Source: Haloarcula sebkhae
GTDB taxonomy: Archaea; Halobacteriota; Halobacteria; Halobacteriales; Haloarculaceae
Direction of reading: 5' to 3'
DNA: 64,000 nt
Assembly: GCF_014647415.1 (NCBI RefSeq)
Contig: NZ_BMPD01000002.1
Span: 276,324 to 340,323, forward strand
The number at the start of each line of letters is the position of its first letter. Position 1 is the stretch's first letter. A program made the translations under genes and the position numbers. The notes under the pieces were generated by a model. It searched no databases. It worked only from the letters and a program-made list of their open reading frames with translations, and was not told where the DNA came from. Positions 26,256 through 35,675 of this stretch are shown here, one piece after another.

Positions 26256-26708
26256 TTAGTCTTCGCCGCGGACAAACGTGACCGGGCACGGCGCGTTCAG
26301 CATGACTTCCTGTGCGGTGGAGCCGAAGACGGCCTTCCCGGTCGGCGAGCGCTTGCGGCCGCCGACGACGACGAGGTCTGAGGTCGTGGCTTCGGCGAGG
26401 CTGACGATCTGCTCGCCGTGGTTGCCCACAGCACCGCGCACCTGTGTCGACAGCCCGGCGTCGTCGAACCGCGAGACGAGTTCCCGGACGGTTGTGTGAC
26501 GGTCGGCAACTTCGTCGGGGTCGGCTTCGCCGGTCGATTCGAATTCGAGCCTGTTGACGACGCCGTCGTACTGGTCGTCGGTGAATACGTGTGCGACGAT
26601 GACCGTCGCACCGGCCGGGCTCGCGATATCGAGCACAGCGTCTGCGAGTTCGTCGATTCGGTCGGCGTCGTTCGGTCCAACTGCGAGAAGAACAGTTTCG
26701 AGTGCCAT
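26256..26708 (-). CDS. Universal stress protein (UspA family)
   Basis: 150 residues with a single Usp domain: ETVLLAVGPNDADRIDELAD at the start and the ATP-binding-type C-terminal motif VVGGRKRSPTGKAVFGSTAQ (G-2x-G-9x-G-S/T). Cytoplasmic, probably nucleotide-binding, role in stress unknown. It converges with glpC. Haloarchaea have dozens of such genes, and no specific target is suggested here. Confidence 0.9.
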   Translation of the reverse strand: MALETVLLAVGPNDADRIDELADAVLDIASPAGATVIVAHVFTDDQYDGVVNRLEFESTGEADPDEVADRHTTVRELVSRFDDAGLSTQVRGAVGNHGEQIVSLAEATTSDLVVVGGRKRSPTGKAVFGSTAQEVMLNAPCPVTFVRGED

Positions 26709-26805
26709 ACCGGCTACTCCGGGGGCAGACGCGTAAATCCTTCGATGGGTACTACTTTCGTAGTAAGTCGTTGCAGCGATGCCTCAACCGGTGAGATTCA
26801 GTGGC

Positions 26806-29502
26806 TCACCCGGTGTTTTTCATCCCGGCTGCGATACCCTGAACGGTCAGCCGAAGAGTCCGGCGCTCGGTTTCGGTCCGGTGGGACTGCTTGAGCAGGC
26901 GGACCTGCAACAGGTTCAGCGGGTCGACGTACGGGTTCCGGCGCTCGAGGTTCTCCTTGAGCCAGTCCCGCGAGAGCAGGCCGTCCTGGCCAGTGATTTC
27001 GAGCACCTTCTCGACGGTGTCCTCGTACTCCTCGACGATACGCGGGTAGATGCGCTCGCGGAGTTCGGGGTCAGCGAGGTCGGCGTACTCCTCGGCGATG
27101 CCGAGGTCGGTCCGGGCGAGCGCCAGCGACGCGTTGTCGAGTTTCGTCCGGAAGAACGGCCAGTTCTCGTACATCTCCTGTAAGGTTTCCATGTCGCCGC
27201 CGTTTTCCAGGTAGGCGTCCAGCCCGGTCGAGATCGAGTACCAGCCGGGGATGATACAGCGGGCCTGCGTCCAAGAGAACACCCACGGGATGGCCCGGAG
27301 GTCCTCGACGCTACGGTCCTCGCTCCGGGAGGCCGGCCGCGAACCCATGTTGAGGTTCTCGATGACGGTGATGGGCGTCGCTTGGTCGAAGAACTCGACG
27401 AAGCCGTCGGTCTCGAGCAGGTCCTGGTACTCGTTGCGGGCGGCGTCGGCCGCTATCTCCATCGCCTCTTCCCACTCGTCGGGGATCTCCTCGACGGGCT
27501 CCTCGATCGCGTTTTGCCGCGCCCGGATCTGGGCGTTGAGCATCTGTTCGAGGTTTCGCTCGGCGATGTCGTGGTTGGCGTACTTCTCGGCGATGGCCTC
27601 GCCCTGCTCGGTGAACTTGATCTGGCCGGTCACCGTCTCGTTTGGCAGGGCCAGCATGGCGTCGTTCATCGGGCCGCCACCGCGGGAGATAGAGCCACCG
27701 CGGCCGTGGAACAGGCGCATCTCCACGTCGTAGTCGTCAGTGATGTCCGCGAGTCGCTTCTGGTTGTTGTACAGCGACCAGTTGGCGGCGAGGAAGCCGT
27801 TCTCCTTGTTCGAGTCGGAGTACCCCAGCATGATCTCCTGGATGTTGTCCCGGGCCTCCAGTGCCTGGGAGTAGGCCTCGTTCTCGAACAGCGTGCCCAT
27901 AATGCGGCGGGCACCGGAGAGGGCGTACTCCGACTCAAGCAGCGGGACCACATCGAACCCGCAGTAGCCGGGCAGGTCGACGATGTCGACCTGGTCGGCG
28001 AGGAACAGGACCTCGAGCGCGTGGCTGGGCTCCTCACACCACGAGATGGCGTAGGTGTCTATGGCGTCGATGCCGAACTCGTTTTGCCAGTCGGCGGCCG
28101 CGAGGAAGCGTTCGAGGACGCGGGTGGCGTCCTCCGAGAGCCCCTCGGTGTCTTCCATGTCGATAACGGGGTTGTCCTGAAGGATGGCCTCGGTCAGGAA
28201 CTCGACACGCTCGTCCTCGTCCATCGACGCGTAGTCGATGCCTTGCCGGTCGACAGCCTCGGCAATGGCGTCGGTGTGCATCTTCCGGTGGTCGCGTAGG
28301 TCGAGGCTAGCGAGGGTGAAGCCGAACGTCTCGACCTTGCGAATCAGTGGGTCGACGTGGGCCTCGGCGATGACTTCGGCGTCGTTCTCCCGGAGGCTGT
28401 CGGCGATGACGCGGAGGTCGGTCAGCAGTTCCTCCTCGTTCTCGTAGCCGCCCTGGCGGACATCGCTGACTCGGATGACGGATTCGCGCATCAACCGGAG
28501 CTTCTGGCGGTAGGGCTCATCGGGATACCGTTCCTCGGCCTCAGTGGCAATGCCGGGGAGCCTAGACTTGTGGCGGTCCAGTCGCTCGTTGAACAGCGCG
28601 TCAGTCGCGATGTTCGAGGCGTCCTGACTCAGCACGCCGGAGAGCTCTTTGAGCTTGTTGCGGTACAGCGGCAGGACAGTGTCGCGCTGGCGCTCCAGCG
28701 TTTCCTCGGTCACTTCGGTGGTGACAAACGGGTTCCCGTCCCGGTCGGACCCGGCCCACGAGCGGAACTCGTAGAGCGTGTCGATGTCGATGTCCTCGTC
28801 GTACACGTCTTCGAAGGTGTGTTCGAGTTCGTCGTACACCTCGTCGATGACGTCGAACAGGACGTTTTCGAGGTACCACTGGACGTTCAGCGCCTCGTCG
28901 GTGACCTCCGGGCGACGGTCACGGACCTGTGGGGTCTGCCAGAGGCTCGTCACTTCGGCGTCGAGGTTCCGCTCGATGCGCTTCCGTTCGCGGTCGGTGA
29001 GCCGCCGTTCGTCGAGTCGTTCGATGTCACGGGCGACCGACCGGAGCTTCGCCTTCACCGTCTTCCGTCGGGCCTCGGTCGGGTGGGCCGTGAACGTCGG
29101 CTGGATGAGCACGTCTTCGAGGACCTGCTCGAACTCCTCCGGGTCTGCACCGCGTTCGGCCAAATCGCGGACAGCTTCCTCGACGCTGTCGGCCAGCACG
29201 CCTTCCTGACTGCCCTCTCGGATTTCGCGGACCCGTTCGCGCTCCTCGGCGAGATTGATAAGTTCGAAATAGGTGGTAAATGCGCGTGCGACAATATCCT
29301 GCGTCTCCGGGTTCAGTCGGTTCAGAGCCCGATGGACCTCCTCCCGCGTCTCGGCGTCTCCACGCCGGTAGTCGATACACGAGTTCCGGATCGTTTCCAC
29401 CGTCTCGAATGCCTCGGTCGAGGTCTGTGCCTCCAGCACTTCGCCCAGGAGCGCACCCAGCTCCCGTACGTCCTGGTTTATCTCTCTGGCGTGCAAAGTC
29501 AT
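26806..29502 (-). CDS. ppc: Phosphoenolpyruvate carboxylase
   Basis: 898 residues, the full bacterial-type length. It carboxylates PEP to oxaloacetate and so refills the TCA cycle. Visible are the catalytic His region VLIQPTFTAHPTEARRKTVK, the DRDGNPFVT motif, the glycine loop FHGRGGSISRGGGP, MLGYSDSNKENG, and the C-terminal MKNTG ending typical of the family. With glycerol and sugars feeding PEP in this window, its location beside the glp genes makes metabolic sense, though it is a separate unit. Confidence 0.97.
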   Translation of the reverse strand: MTLHAREINQDVRELGALLGEVLEAQTSTEAFETVETIRNSCIDYRRGDAETREEVHRALNRLNPETQDIVARAFTTYFELINLAEERERVREIREGSQEGVLADSVEEAVRDLAERGADPEEFEQVLEDVLIQPTFTAHPTEARRKTVKAKLRSVARDIERLDERRLTDRERKRIERNLDAEVTSLWQTPQVRDRRPEVTDEALNVQWYLENVLFDVIDEVYDELEHTFEDVYDEDIDIDTLYEFRSWAGSDRDGNPFVTTEVTEETLERQRDTVLPLYRNKLKELSGVLSQDASNIATDALFNERLDRHKSRLPGIATEAEERYPDEPYRQKLRLMRESVIRVSDVRQGGYENEEELLTDLRVIADSLRENDAEVIAEAHVDPLIRKVETFGFTLASLDLRDHRKMHTDAIAEAVDRQGIDYASMDEDERVEFLTEAILQDNPVIDMEDTEGLSEDATRVLERFLAAADWQNEFGIDAIDTYAISWCEEPSHALEVLFLADQVDIVDLPGYCGFDVVPLLESEYALSGARRIMGTLFENEAYSQALEARDNIQEIMLGYSDSNKENGFLAANWSLYNNQKRLADITDDYDVEMRLFHGRGGSISRGGGPMNDAMLALPNETVTGQIKFTEQGEAIAEKYANHDIAERNLEQMLNAQIRARQNAIEEPVEEIPDEWEEAMEIAADAARNEYQDLLETDGFVEFFDQATPITVIENLNMGSRPASRSEDRSVEDLRAIPWVFSWTQARCIIPGWYSISTGLDAYLENGGDMETLQEMYENWPFFRTKLDNASLALARTDLGIAEEYADLADPELRERIYPRIVEEYEDTVEKVLEITGQDGLLSRDWLKENLERRNPYVDPLNLLQVRLLKQSHRTETERRTLRLTVQGIAAGMKNTG

Positions 29503-29655
29503 ACCACTTCATCCAGAACCGAGCCCTAAAACACTATTGAAACGGTGTATCAGGGATAGACGTTCGTGAAGAACCCAGTTGCGGGAAATAGCTATTATTA
29601 ATCGTGGGATTCTTTACCGTATCACACGAATCACACACGAGACAGTGGACTGCCA

Positions 29656-30360
29656 ATGATAGATATCGCACTGGACATGGAGCAGTACGACTGCCCGTTC
29701 ATCGACACGACGGCAGACCACGATGTCGCCTTTGCAGCGGTACACTGGGACTTCGACCAGCGCGCGCGGGAGCTGGAGACGCGGATGATCGTCGAAGCCG
29801 AGGATGCGGGGGTACTCGATACGGGGCTGGACAGCTTGCAAGCCCACGAGAACATGAACAACTGTGCGCTGTTGCGCCGGGAAGACAACGCCGCTCACAT
29901 CAGGACAACTATCGAAGAAACGGCGGCGATGCAGACCATCAGGGACAACGGCGGCTACATCACTGGGCCGTTCCACATCGAGGCGGGCAGCGAGACATGG
30001 CACGTCGGCTTCGACCGCGGCCGGGACGCAGACACGACGCTCTCGGAACTGGACCGCGACAACGAGTACGACGTAATCGAACGCACGTCGACGACGCTCC
30101 CACAGCTGCAGGACCTCGTCCAGAACGCCGGCGCGGCGATGACGCTCGTCGACGGCTGTCGCGACCTCTCGGATACCGAACGCGAGACGCTGGAAACCGC
30201 CGTCTCCGAAGGGTACTTCGAGTCACCCCGTGATGCGACGCTGGGGTCGCTGGCCGAAGACTTCGGCGTGTCCAAACCTGCCGTTTCGAAGAACCTCCGG
30301 CGCGGCGAGCGGAAGATGATCGAGCGCGTCGTCGAAGCACTGGACGACATCGAGAACTGA
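29656..30360 (+). CDS. Bat-type HTH-10 transcriptional regulator
   Basis: 234 residues with an N-terminal beta-rich sensor-like half and a C-terminal HTH-10 domain. The latter starts LSDTERETLETAVSEGYFESPR and has the recognition helix VSKPAVSKNLRRGERKM. It is transcribed away from ppc with about 150 bases between them, so it may share or control that promoter region; this is positional inference. Ligand unknown. Confidence 0.85.
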   Translation: MIDIALDMEQYDCPFIDTTADHDVAFAAVHWDFDQRARELETRMIVEAEDAGVLDTGLDSLQAHENMNNCALLRREDNAAHIRTTIEETAAMQTIRDNGGYITGPFHIEAGSETWHVGFDRGRDADTTLSELDRDNEYDVIERTSTTLPQLQDLVQNAGAAMTLVDGCRDLSDTERETLETAVSEGYFESPRDATLGSLAEDFGVSKPAVSKNLRRGERKMIERVVEALDDIEN

Positions 30361-30645
30361 GTTCGATGTCCCGGTCGGTCTAATCGTTTCTCCGCTGGGA
30401 GTAATAGACCGTCACAAGACCTCCATCGCCACAAGAGAACACTGATGCTGTGGGTCAAAATATAGACCGTCCCCGCTGGTTCCATCCAGAGAGACAAAGC
30501 GAAACCGGCTGCCGCGCATGATTTCGGGACTGTGAGCTGATCGTCACATTCCTATGTCCGGACTCAGTATGAGTGCAGAAGCGGAGCCGACGGGTATAAT
30601 ATCTCGACTGAAAGTATTTTATACAACGCCATATTTGACATAATA
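30361..30645. other. Non-coding gap, AT-richer
   Basis: About 285 bases without a credible gene. GC falls towards the next gene. A TATTTTATAC stretch about 30 bases before the ATG at 30646 can serve as its TATA box. No RNA gene or repeat was recognised. Confidence 0.4.
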
Positions 30646-30978
30646 ATGGCTGGCGAAGACGCCGAATCATCTTCTGGAGGACTACTCTCAGCGCTTGGGC
30701 TAGCCCTCAAAACGGTATTCGGGCTACTCTTGGGAATTATACTCGCACCGTATCGTAGGTTTGCAAGGCGGTTGCTTGCTGGGGCCATCCTGATCCCAAT
30801 TGCCGGATTCCTCGGAGTGTTCATTTTCGCAGGTTTCGCGGGAGGGATGGAACTGTTTGACTTCCTCGGTGTGAACCGTCGGATTGGATTTCTGGTTTCA
30901 ATCACCGTCGGAATGATGTTGCCGTGGGTGGTCATCCTCGGTATCCTGCATCGGTACACTGACCACGAAATTCTCTAA
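30646..30978 (+). CDS. Small multi-span membrane protein
   Basis: 110 residues. Hydrophobic helices near 14-35 (LALKTVFGLLLGIILAP), 42-70 and 82-103, the first two joined by the basic turn YRRFARRLL. No family recognised. A TATA-like element sits about 30 bases before the ATG, which suggests a leaderless transcript. The GC content is lower than in its neighbours. Function unknown. Confidence 0.6.
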   Translation: MAGEDAESSSGGLLSALGLALKTVFGLLLGIILAPYRRFARRLLAGAILIPIAGFLGVFIFAGFAGGMELFDFLGVNRRIGFLVSITVGMMLPWVVILGILHRYTDHEIL

Positions 30979-31259
30979 TTACGTAGTGCGATTGAGACGG
31001 CTAGTAACGACCCATTCTTGGTTAGAATCTAATTCCGCCGATACCCAGTTCCCTGATTCACGCTGTGGACTGTGAAACGTTCTAAATACAGTAGGACTGT
31101 TCACTGCATCCTCACCAAGTTGCGGGAGACACCGGCAGGGATGTGGGAAAATATACACAAGATCTTCACAATATGAGAATGGATTCCGTCCATGGAAATT
31201 GGTAGGAGACTTCGGGATCAAATTCCATCTATTGTTCTCAACTTAGCTGGCCTCTATGT
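30979..31259. other. Non-coding gap
   Basis: About 280 bases in which all frames are short or have un-halophilic composition. No RNA gene, repeat or clear promoter was recognised. Confidence 0.35.
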
Positions 31260-31601
31260 TTGTTGGGTGGGGATCAGGGAGTATCAGAGACACTGCGAAT
31301 AGATCCCAGCCACGAACTCGGGCTCCTAGCCGAAATTATAACTCTCGTGTACCTGCTCTTCGGCAGTACGCTACTGGCTGTGTCTGTGTGGGCATCATTT
31401 CGTCAGCGCCCAGTGATACCGACAGTGGTCCTTGTTTGGCTAGCCGCGGTCAAAGTGTCCTTTGTCGCAGACGTCTACTCTATTTCGTCTAACACACAGT
31501 TCGTGGTGGCGCTTGGTCTGGGACTCTCTGCTATTCCACCGTTACTAACGTGGGTGACCGCTGAGGTGTACCGGATAACGGCTGCTGAAGCAGCTACGTA
31601 G
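31260..31601 (+). CDS. Small membrane protein, three predicted spans
   Basis: Up to 113 residues. Three hydrophobic helices lie near 22-45 (AEIITLVYLLFGSTLLAVSV), 53-72 (VIPTVVLVWLAAVKVSFVADV) and 80-105. Only TTG codons (31260, 31263) open the frame, so the start is uncertain. Not recognised; possibly a small sensor or accessory membrane protein. It stands alone between two non-coding gaps. Confidence 0.45.
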   Translation: MLGGDQGVSETLRIDPSHELGLLAEIITLVYLLFGSTLLAVSVWASFRQRPVIPTVVLVWLAAVKVSFVADVYSISSNTQFVVALGLGLSAIPPLLTWVTAEVYRITAAEAAT

Positions 31602-31769
31602 CAGATGGCAAATAGTCCTGAGTGTATAATTCGCCGAGTGAGGAACGATATAGGCGATCTGCCGCCGTTTTTGTGCCAGTCCTGATACGGACGAGAACTG
31701 CGTTCTGGCCGCTGCATTAACATGTTAACTCAGAACACTATGTGGCCGGCAGATCTACAATAATTTGTT

Positions 31770-33179
31770 ATGCAGAATACGGCCACACGGAGGCGCGTTC
31801 TCGGCGCGCTCGGTGCCGGTGTTGTCGGGCTCAGCGGCTGTGTCAGTGACGACTCATCCATGACTGAACAGGACGATTCGGACGGCGGCACGACGGACAG
31901 TGGCACGAACGGTGAATCGGGCGGCGGCTCGATGCAGACGGTCAGTATCGGCGTCCTTCAGCCCCGCGCTGGCGACCTGAAGTACTACGGCGATCAGTCG
32001 CTGTGGGGGTTCCTCTCCGGGCTGGCATACAAGGGAGAGACCGACCCACCGACTGACCCCGGCAGCGGCGAGATTACGATTACCGCCGGTGACACAGAGT
32101 ATCGCCTGTTGATACGGGACACGGAGTTCTCGGCGGATACGGCCCAGACAGCGGCGACGAACCTCGTCGAAAACGAGGACGTAGACATGCTCGCCGGGTG
32201 TGCGTCCTCAGCAGTCGCCAGCCGGGTCGTCACGACGGTCGTCAATCAGGCGCAGGTCCCGATCATGCTCGGGCCGGCGGCGTCGGCCGACATCACGTCC
32301 AACTCGGATACCTGTAGCGACCTCGTCTATCGGGCCAGCGAGAACACCGCGATGGACGCCCGCTCGGGCGGGAAGTACGTCGCCAGAGAGACGGACGTGT
32401 CGAGCGTCTATCTGTTCGGCGCGGACTACAGCTTCGGCCGGGCAGTGGTTAACAACTACCGGGACGTGCTGGAAGCCGAAGGGGTCGATATCGTCGGCGA
32501 ACGCTTCGTTGAGCAGGGCTACGCCGAGTGGGAGGGGCTGCTGGACAACGCCGAAGAAGCGGGTGCCGAGGGCGTCGTTGGCGGGTTCACCGTCGCGACG
32601 CTTCCCGCGATGTTTAACGCCTTCCTCTCGGGCGAGTACTCCTATCGGGTGTTTGGCGGGTTCGCCACGCGAATCACCAACAGCGTCGTCGGCGGGACGA
32701 TGCAGAGCGTGCTCGGCGAGCCCCTGACAGCCGAGAAGATACGGGACTCCCGACTGGGGCCGTTCACGACCCGCTACCACTGGAACCAGTACGACAACCC
32801 GATCAACGACGCGTTCGTCGACAGCTACACCAGCGCGTACGGCGTCGTCCCGGACCTGTTCTCGGCGGGGACCTTCACCGGTGCGTCGGCGATCCACCAG
32901 GCGGTCCAGGAGAGCGGGTCGACCGAGGGTGCGGACATCGCCGATGCCCTGAAAGGAATGACTGTCACCGACACGCCGAAAGGCGAGGGCGCCTACACCT
33001 TCCAAGGGTACAACAACCAGGCGCGCTCGGCGATGACCGTCGCAAACCCGATTCCCACGACCGACGAGTGGGCCGACAACTGGGGAGCTGCGATTATGCC
33101 CGGCGAACCGCTCGCCCGCATCAGCGCCGACGAGACGACCATTCCGCAGGACAGCGACCAGATGGACTGTTCACTGTAA
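31770..33179 (+). CDS. LIV-type ABC transporter substrate-binding lipoprotein
   Basis: 469 residues. Tat signal (RRRVLGALGAG) and lipobox LSGC with Cys near residue 24, then an acidic Ser/Gly/Asp linker. The mature part is a type I binding fold (LVENEDVDMLAGCASSAVAS, YLFGADYSFGRAVVNNYRD). The long spaced-out ligand domain (AHIV-type, WNQYDNPIND) is typical of haloarchaeal LivK-like proteins annotated as urea, amide or branched-chain amino-acid binding. It heads the operon that encodes both permeases and both ATPases, so this one does serve transport. Ligand unknown; the catabolic genes at the operon's end hint at a carboxylic acid. Confidence 0.88.
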   Translation: MQNTATRRRVLGALGAGVVGLSGCVSDDSSMTEQDDSDGGTTDSGTNGESGGGSMQTVSIGVLQPRAGDLKYYGDQSLWGFLSGLAYKGETDPPTDPGSGEITITAGDTEYRLLIRDTEFSADTAQTAATNLVENEDVDMLAGCASSAVASRVVTTVVNQAQVPIMLGPAASADITSNSDTCSDLVYRASENTAMDARSGGKYVARETDVSSVYLFGADYSFGRAVVNNYRDVLEAEGVDIVGERFVEQGYAEWEGLLDNAEEAGAEGVVGGFTVATLPAMFNAFLSGEYSYRVFGGFATRITNSVVGGTMQSVLGEPLTAEKIRDSRLGPFTTRYHWNQYDNPINDAFVDSYTSAYGVVPDLFSAGTFTGASAIHQAVQESGSTEGADIADALKGMTVTDTPKGEGAYTFQGYNNQARSAMTVANPIPTTDEWADNWGAAIMPGEPLARISADETTIPQDSDQMDCSL

Positions 33180-33181
33180 GT

Positions 33182-33994
33182 ATGCTCAGAACACAGGGAC
33201 TGACCAAGGAGTTCGGGGGGCTTACCGCCGTCGACAGCGTCGACTTCGAACTCGACGCTGAACTCTGCTCGCTCATCGGCCCGAACGGGGCCGGCAAGAC
33301 GACGTTCTTCAATCTGCTGACCGGGACCCTCTCGCCCACCGAGGGTACGGTCGAACTCCGTCGTGACGGGACCTGGGAGGATATCACCGACGCGTCGCCC
33401 CACGAGACGGCCAGCAAGGGCATCCACCGCTCCTACCAAGTGACGAACGTCTTCCCCAACAGCACGGTTCTGGAGAACGTCCGGGTCGCGGAACAGGCCC
33501 ACAGCGACGACGCCACGTCGTTCTGGCGCAACGTCGACCACTACGACGAGTTCACCGAGCGCGCCCACGAGATTCTGGACCGGGTGGGGCTCTCCCACCG
33601 GGCAGAGGACCTCGCGAGCACACTGAGCCATGGTGCGAAGCGCAAGCTCGAAGTCGCTATCGCGCTAGCGGGCGACCCCACGGTCCTCCTGCTCGACGAG
33701 CCAAACGCCGGCGTCTCCTCGGAGAGCGTCGACGAGATCCGGGCCCTCATCGAAGCAGTGGCGGAGGATTACCCAGTCCTGCTGGTCGAGCACAACATGG
33801 ACATCGTGATGGGTGTCTCCGACCGCGTCGTCGTACTCCATCAGGGCGCAGTCATCGCTGACGGGCCGCCGGCGGAGGTGCGGGCCAACCCCGACGTACA
33901 GTCGGCATACCTCGGTGGCTACGAACCGGGCAGTCTGGATGACGATACGACTGCGGCCGGGTCCGACCGAGACTCGGAGGAGGGGATGGCGTGA
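33182..33994 (+). CDS. livG: LIV-type ABC transporter ATP-binding protein (LivG class)
   Basis: 270 residues from the ATG at 33182, 2 bases after the previous stop; the frame is open further upstream inside the binding-protein gene, which is not credible. Motifs: Walker A GPNGAGKTT, Q-loop in YQVTNVFPN, the signature is relaxed (LSHGAKRKLEVAIAL), Walker B VLLLDEPNAGVS, H-loop LLVEHNMDIVMG. The LSHG instead of LSGG is common in LivG proteins. Its stop overlaps the GTG start of the next gene. Confidence 0.93.
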   Translation: MLRTQGLTKEFGGLTAVDSVDFELDAELCSLIGPNGAGKTTFFNLLTGTLSPTEGTVELRRDGTWEDITDASPHETASKGIHRSYQVTNVFPNSTVLENVRVAEQAHSDDATSFWRNVDHYDEFTERAHEILDRVGLSHRAEDLASTLSHGAKRKLEVAIALAGDPTVLLLDEPNAGVSSESVDEIRALIEAVAEDYPVLLVEHNMDIVMGVSDRVVVLHQGAVIADGPPAEVRANPDVQSAYLGGYEPGSLDDDTTAAGSDRDSEEGMA

Positions 33995-34689
33995 GCCTGC
34001 TCGAACTCGACGGCGTCCACACGTACTACGGCGACAGCCACATCCTCGAAGGCGTCGACCTCTCCGTCGAGGCGGGAGAAGTGGTCGCACTCGCGGGGCG
34101 CAACGGCGTCGGTAAGACGACGACACTCCGGACCATCCTTCAATTGACGCCGCCTCGCGAGGGGTCGATCACGTTCCGCGACGAGTCGCTGGTCGGGCTG
34201 GAGACACACGAGGTCGCCGAGCGCGGACTGGGCTGGATTCCGGAGGACCGTCGGATGTTCAGCCAACTCAGTGTCGAGGAGAACCTCCGGGCGGCGATAC
34301 CGGACCCCGACGACGTGCGCGACGGCCTCCGACTGGCCTTTGATTCGTTCCCCATCCTCGAAGAGCGGCGGGGGCAGGACGCCGGCACGCTGTCGGGCGG
34401 CCAACAGCAGATGCTTGCCATCGCTCGCGGCTTGGTCGGCGATAACGACCTGCTGCTAGTCGACGAACCGAGCGAAGGACTGGCCCCACAGATCGTCGCC
34501 GACGTGGCCGAGGCGCTGTCGAAGGCGAGCGAGGAGGTGACGATGTTGCTGGTCGAGCAGAACCTTCCGCTGGCGCTCGACCTCGCCGACCGGTTCTACA
34601 TCCTCGACAAGGGCTGCGTCGTCGACGACGGCGAGACAGCGGCGGTGACGGCTGACGACGAGCGGTTCAGGAGGTATCTCTCGGCATGA
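33991..34689 (+). CDS. livF: LIV-type ABC transporter ATP-binding protein (LivF class)
   Basis: 232 residues from a GTG at 33991 that overlaps the previous TGA (GTGA). The gene encodes the second ATPase: Walker A GRNGVGKTT, the LivF hallmark GLGWIPEDRRMFSQLSVEENL, signature LSGGQQQMLAIARGL, Walker B LLLVDEPSEGLAP, H-loop LLVEQN. It forms a heterodimer with the LivG-class protein. The end overlaps the next permease gene by 4 bases. Confidence 0.94.
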   Translation: MSLLELDGVHTYYGDSHILEGVDLSVEAGEVVALAGRNGVGKTTTLRTILQLTPPREGSITFRDESLVGLETHEVAERGLGWIPEDRRMFSQLSVEENLRAAIPDPDDVRDGLRLAFDSFPILEERRGQDAGTLSGGQQQMLAIARGLVGDNDLLLVDEPSEGLAPQIVADVAEALSKASEEVTMLLVEQNLPLALDLADRFYILDKGCVVDDGETAAVTADDERFRRYLSA

Positions 34690-35675
34690 TTGTCGAAGCG
34701 CTCGCGGAGTTTTTGACCCTCGGTGAACTCGGTGGTGTCATCGTCAACGGACTCGCCAAGTCGGCGCTGTACGTGATGATCGCCAGCGGCCTCACACTCA
34801 TCTTCGGCCTCATGGGCGTGCTGAACTTCGCCCACGGGTCGCTGACGATGGTCGGGGCGTACCTCGGCGGCCTCCTGATGGTGGTCACAGTCACTGGCGG
34901 AACAGCGCCGCTGACCCGCCTCGGCCTGTTTTTTGTCGCCATCGTCGTCGTCTTCGCACTGTTGACGATGCTGGGCGGGGCTATCGAGACAACCATCATC
35001 CGGCCGCTGTACGACCGGCCGCCGATATACCAGATCCTGCTGACGTTCGGCCTGACGCTCGTCATCGAGGAGGTCGTTCGCATTGTGCTGGGTGTCTACG
35101 GCCTCCAGCCGCTGTCGGACTGGCAGGCCGCGCTGGCGACCAAGCCGCAGTTCCTGCGCGAACCGGTCGCCCTCGGTCCCGTCAGCGCCGGGTGGATGTC
35201 GCTGTTCCAGATACTCCTCGGGACGGTCACGGTGCTTGGCATCTGGGCGTTCCTCACGCGGACCCGCTATGGCCTGTACATCCGCGCCGGGAGCGAGGAC
35301 GCGGAGATGGCGTCGGCGCTCGGTATCGACGTCCGCCAGGTGTTTACCGTCGTGTTCGCGCTGGGTATCGGCCTGGCCGGCGCAGCCGGAACGCTGCTGA
35401 TGTGGGACCCGACCTGGGGTGCGAGCGTCCCGCTCGCGGCCGAGACGCTGCTGCCGGCGTTCATCGTCGTCATCGTCGGCGGCCTCGGAACCTTCCGAGG
35501 CACCGTCGTCGCCGCACTGGTCGTGGGGATGGCCGACGCGGTGACGACCTGGTGGTTCCAGAACGCCATCGAGTTCACGGGTCTGCCGGAACTCGTGCTG
35601 TTTCTGGTCCTCGTGGTGACGCTTATCGTCCGCCCGCAAGGCCTGTTCGGCGTCGAGGAGGTGGGCGGCCATTAG
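34686..35675 (+). CDS. livH: LIV-type ABC transporter permease (LivH class)
   Basis: 329 residues, 8 or so TM helices. The family start SALYVMIASGLTLIFGLMGVLNFAHGS is unmistakable, and the cytoplasmic loop GSEDAEMASALGIDVRQVF and IVVIVGGLGTFRGTVVAA follow. It ends in the TAG at 35673-35675, which overlaps the probable ATT start of the next gene. Confidence 0.94.
   Translation: MIVEALAEFLTLGELGGVIVNGLAKSALYVMIASGLTLIFGLMGVLNFAHGSLTMVGAYLGGLLMVVTVTGGTAPLTRLGLFFVAIVVVFALLTMLGGAIETTIIRPLYDRPPIYQILLTFGLTLVIEEVVRIVLGVYGLQPLSDWQAALATKPQFLREPVALGPVSAGWMSLFQILLGTVTVLGIWAFLTRTRYGLYIRAGSEDAEMASALGIDVRQVFTVVFALGIGLAGAAGTLLMWDPTWGASVPLAAETLLPAFIVVIVGGLGTFRGTVVAALVVGMADAVTTWWFQNAIEFTGLPELVLFLVLVVTLIVRPQGLFGVEEVGGH

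Noticed and set aside
28357-29529. 390-codon plus-strand frame opposite PEP carboxylase
   Set aside because: Antisense shadow; PEP carboxylase motifs on the minus strand are complete.
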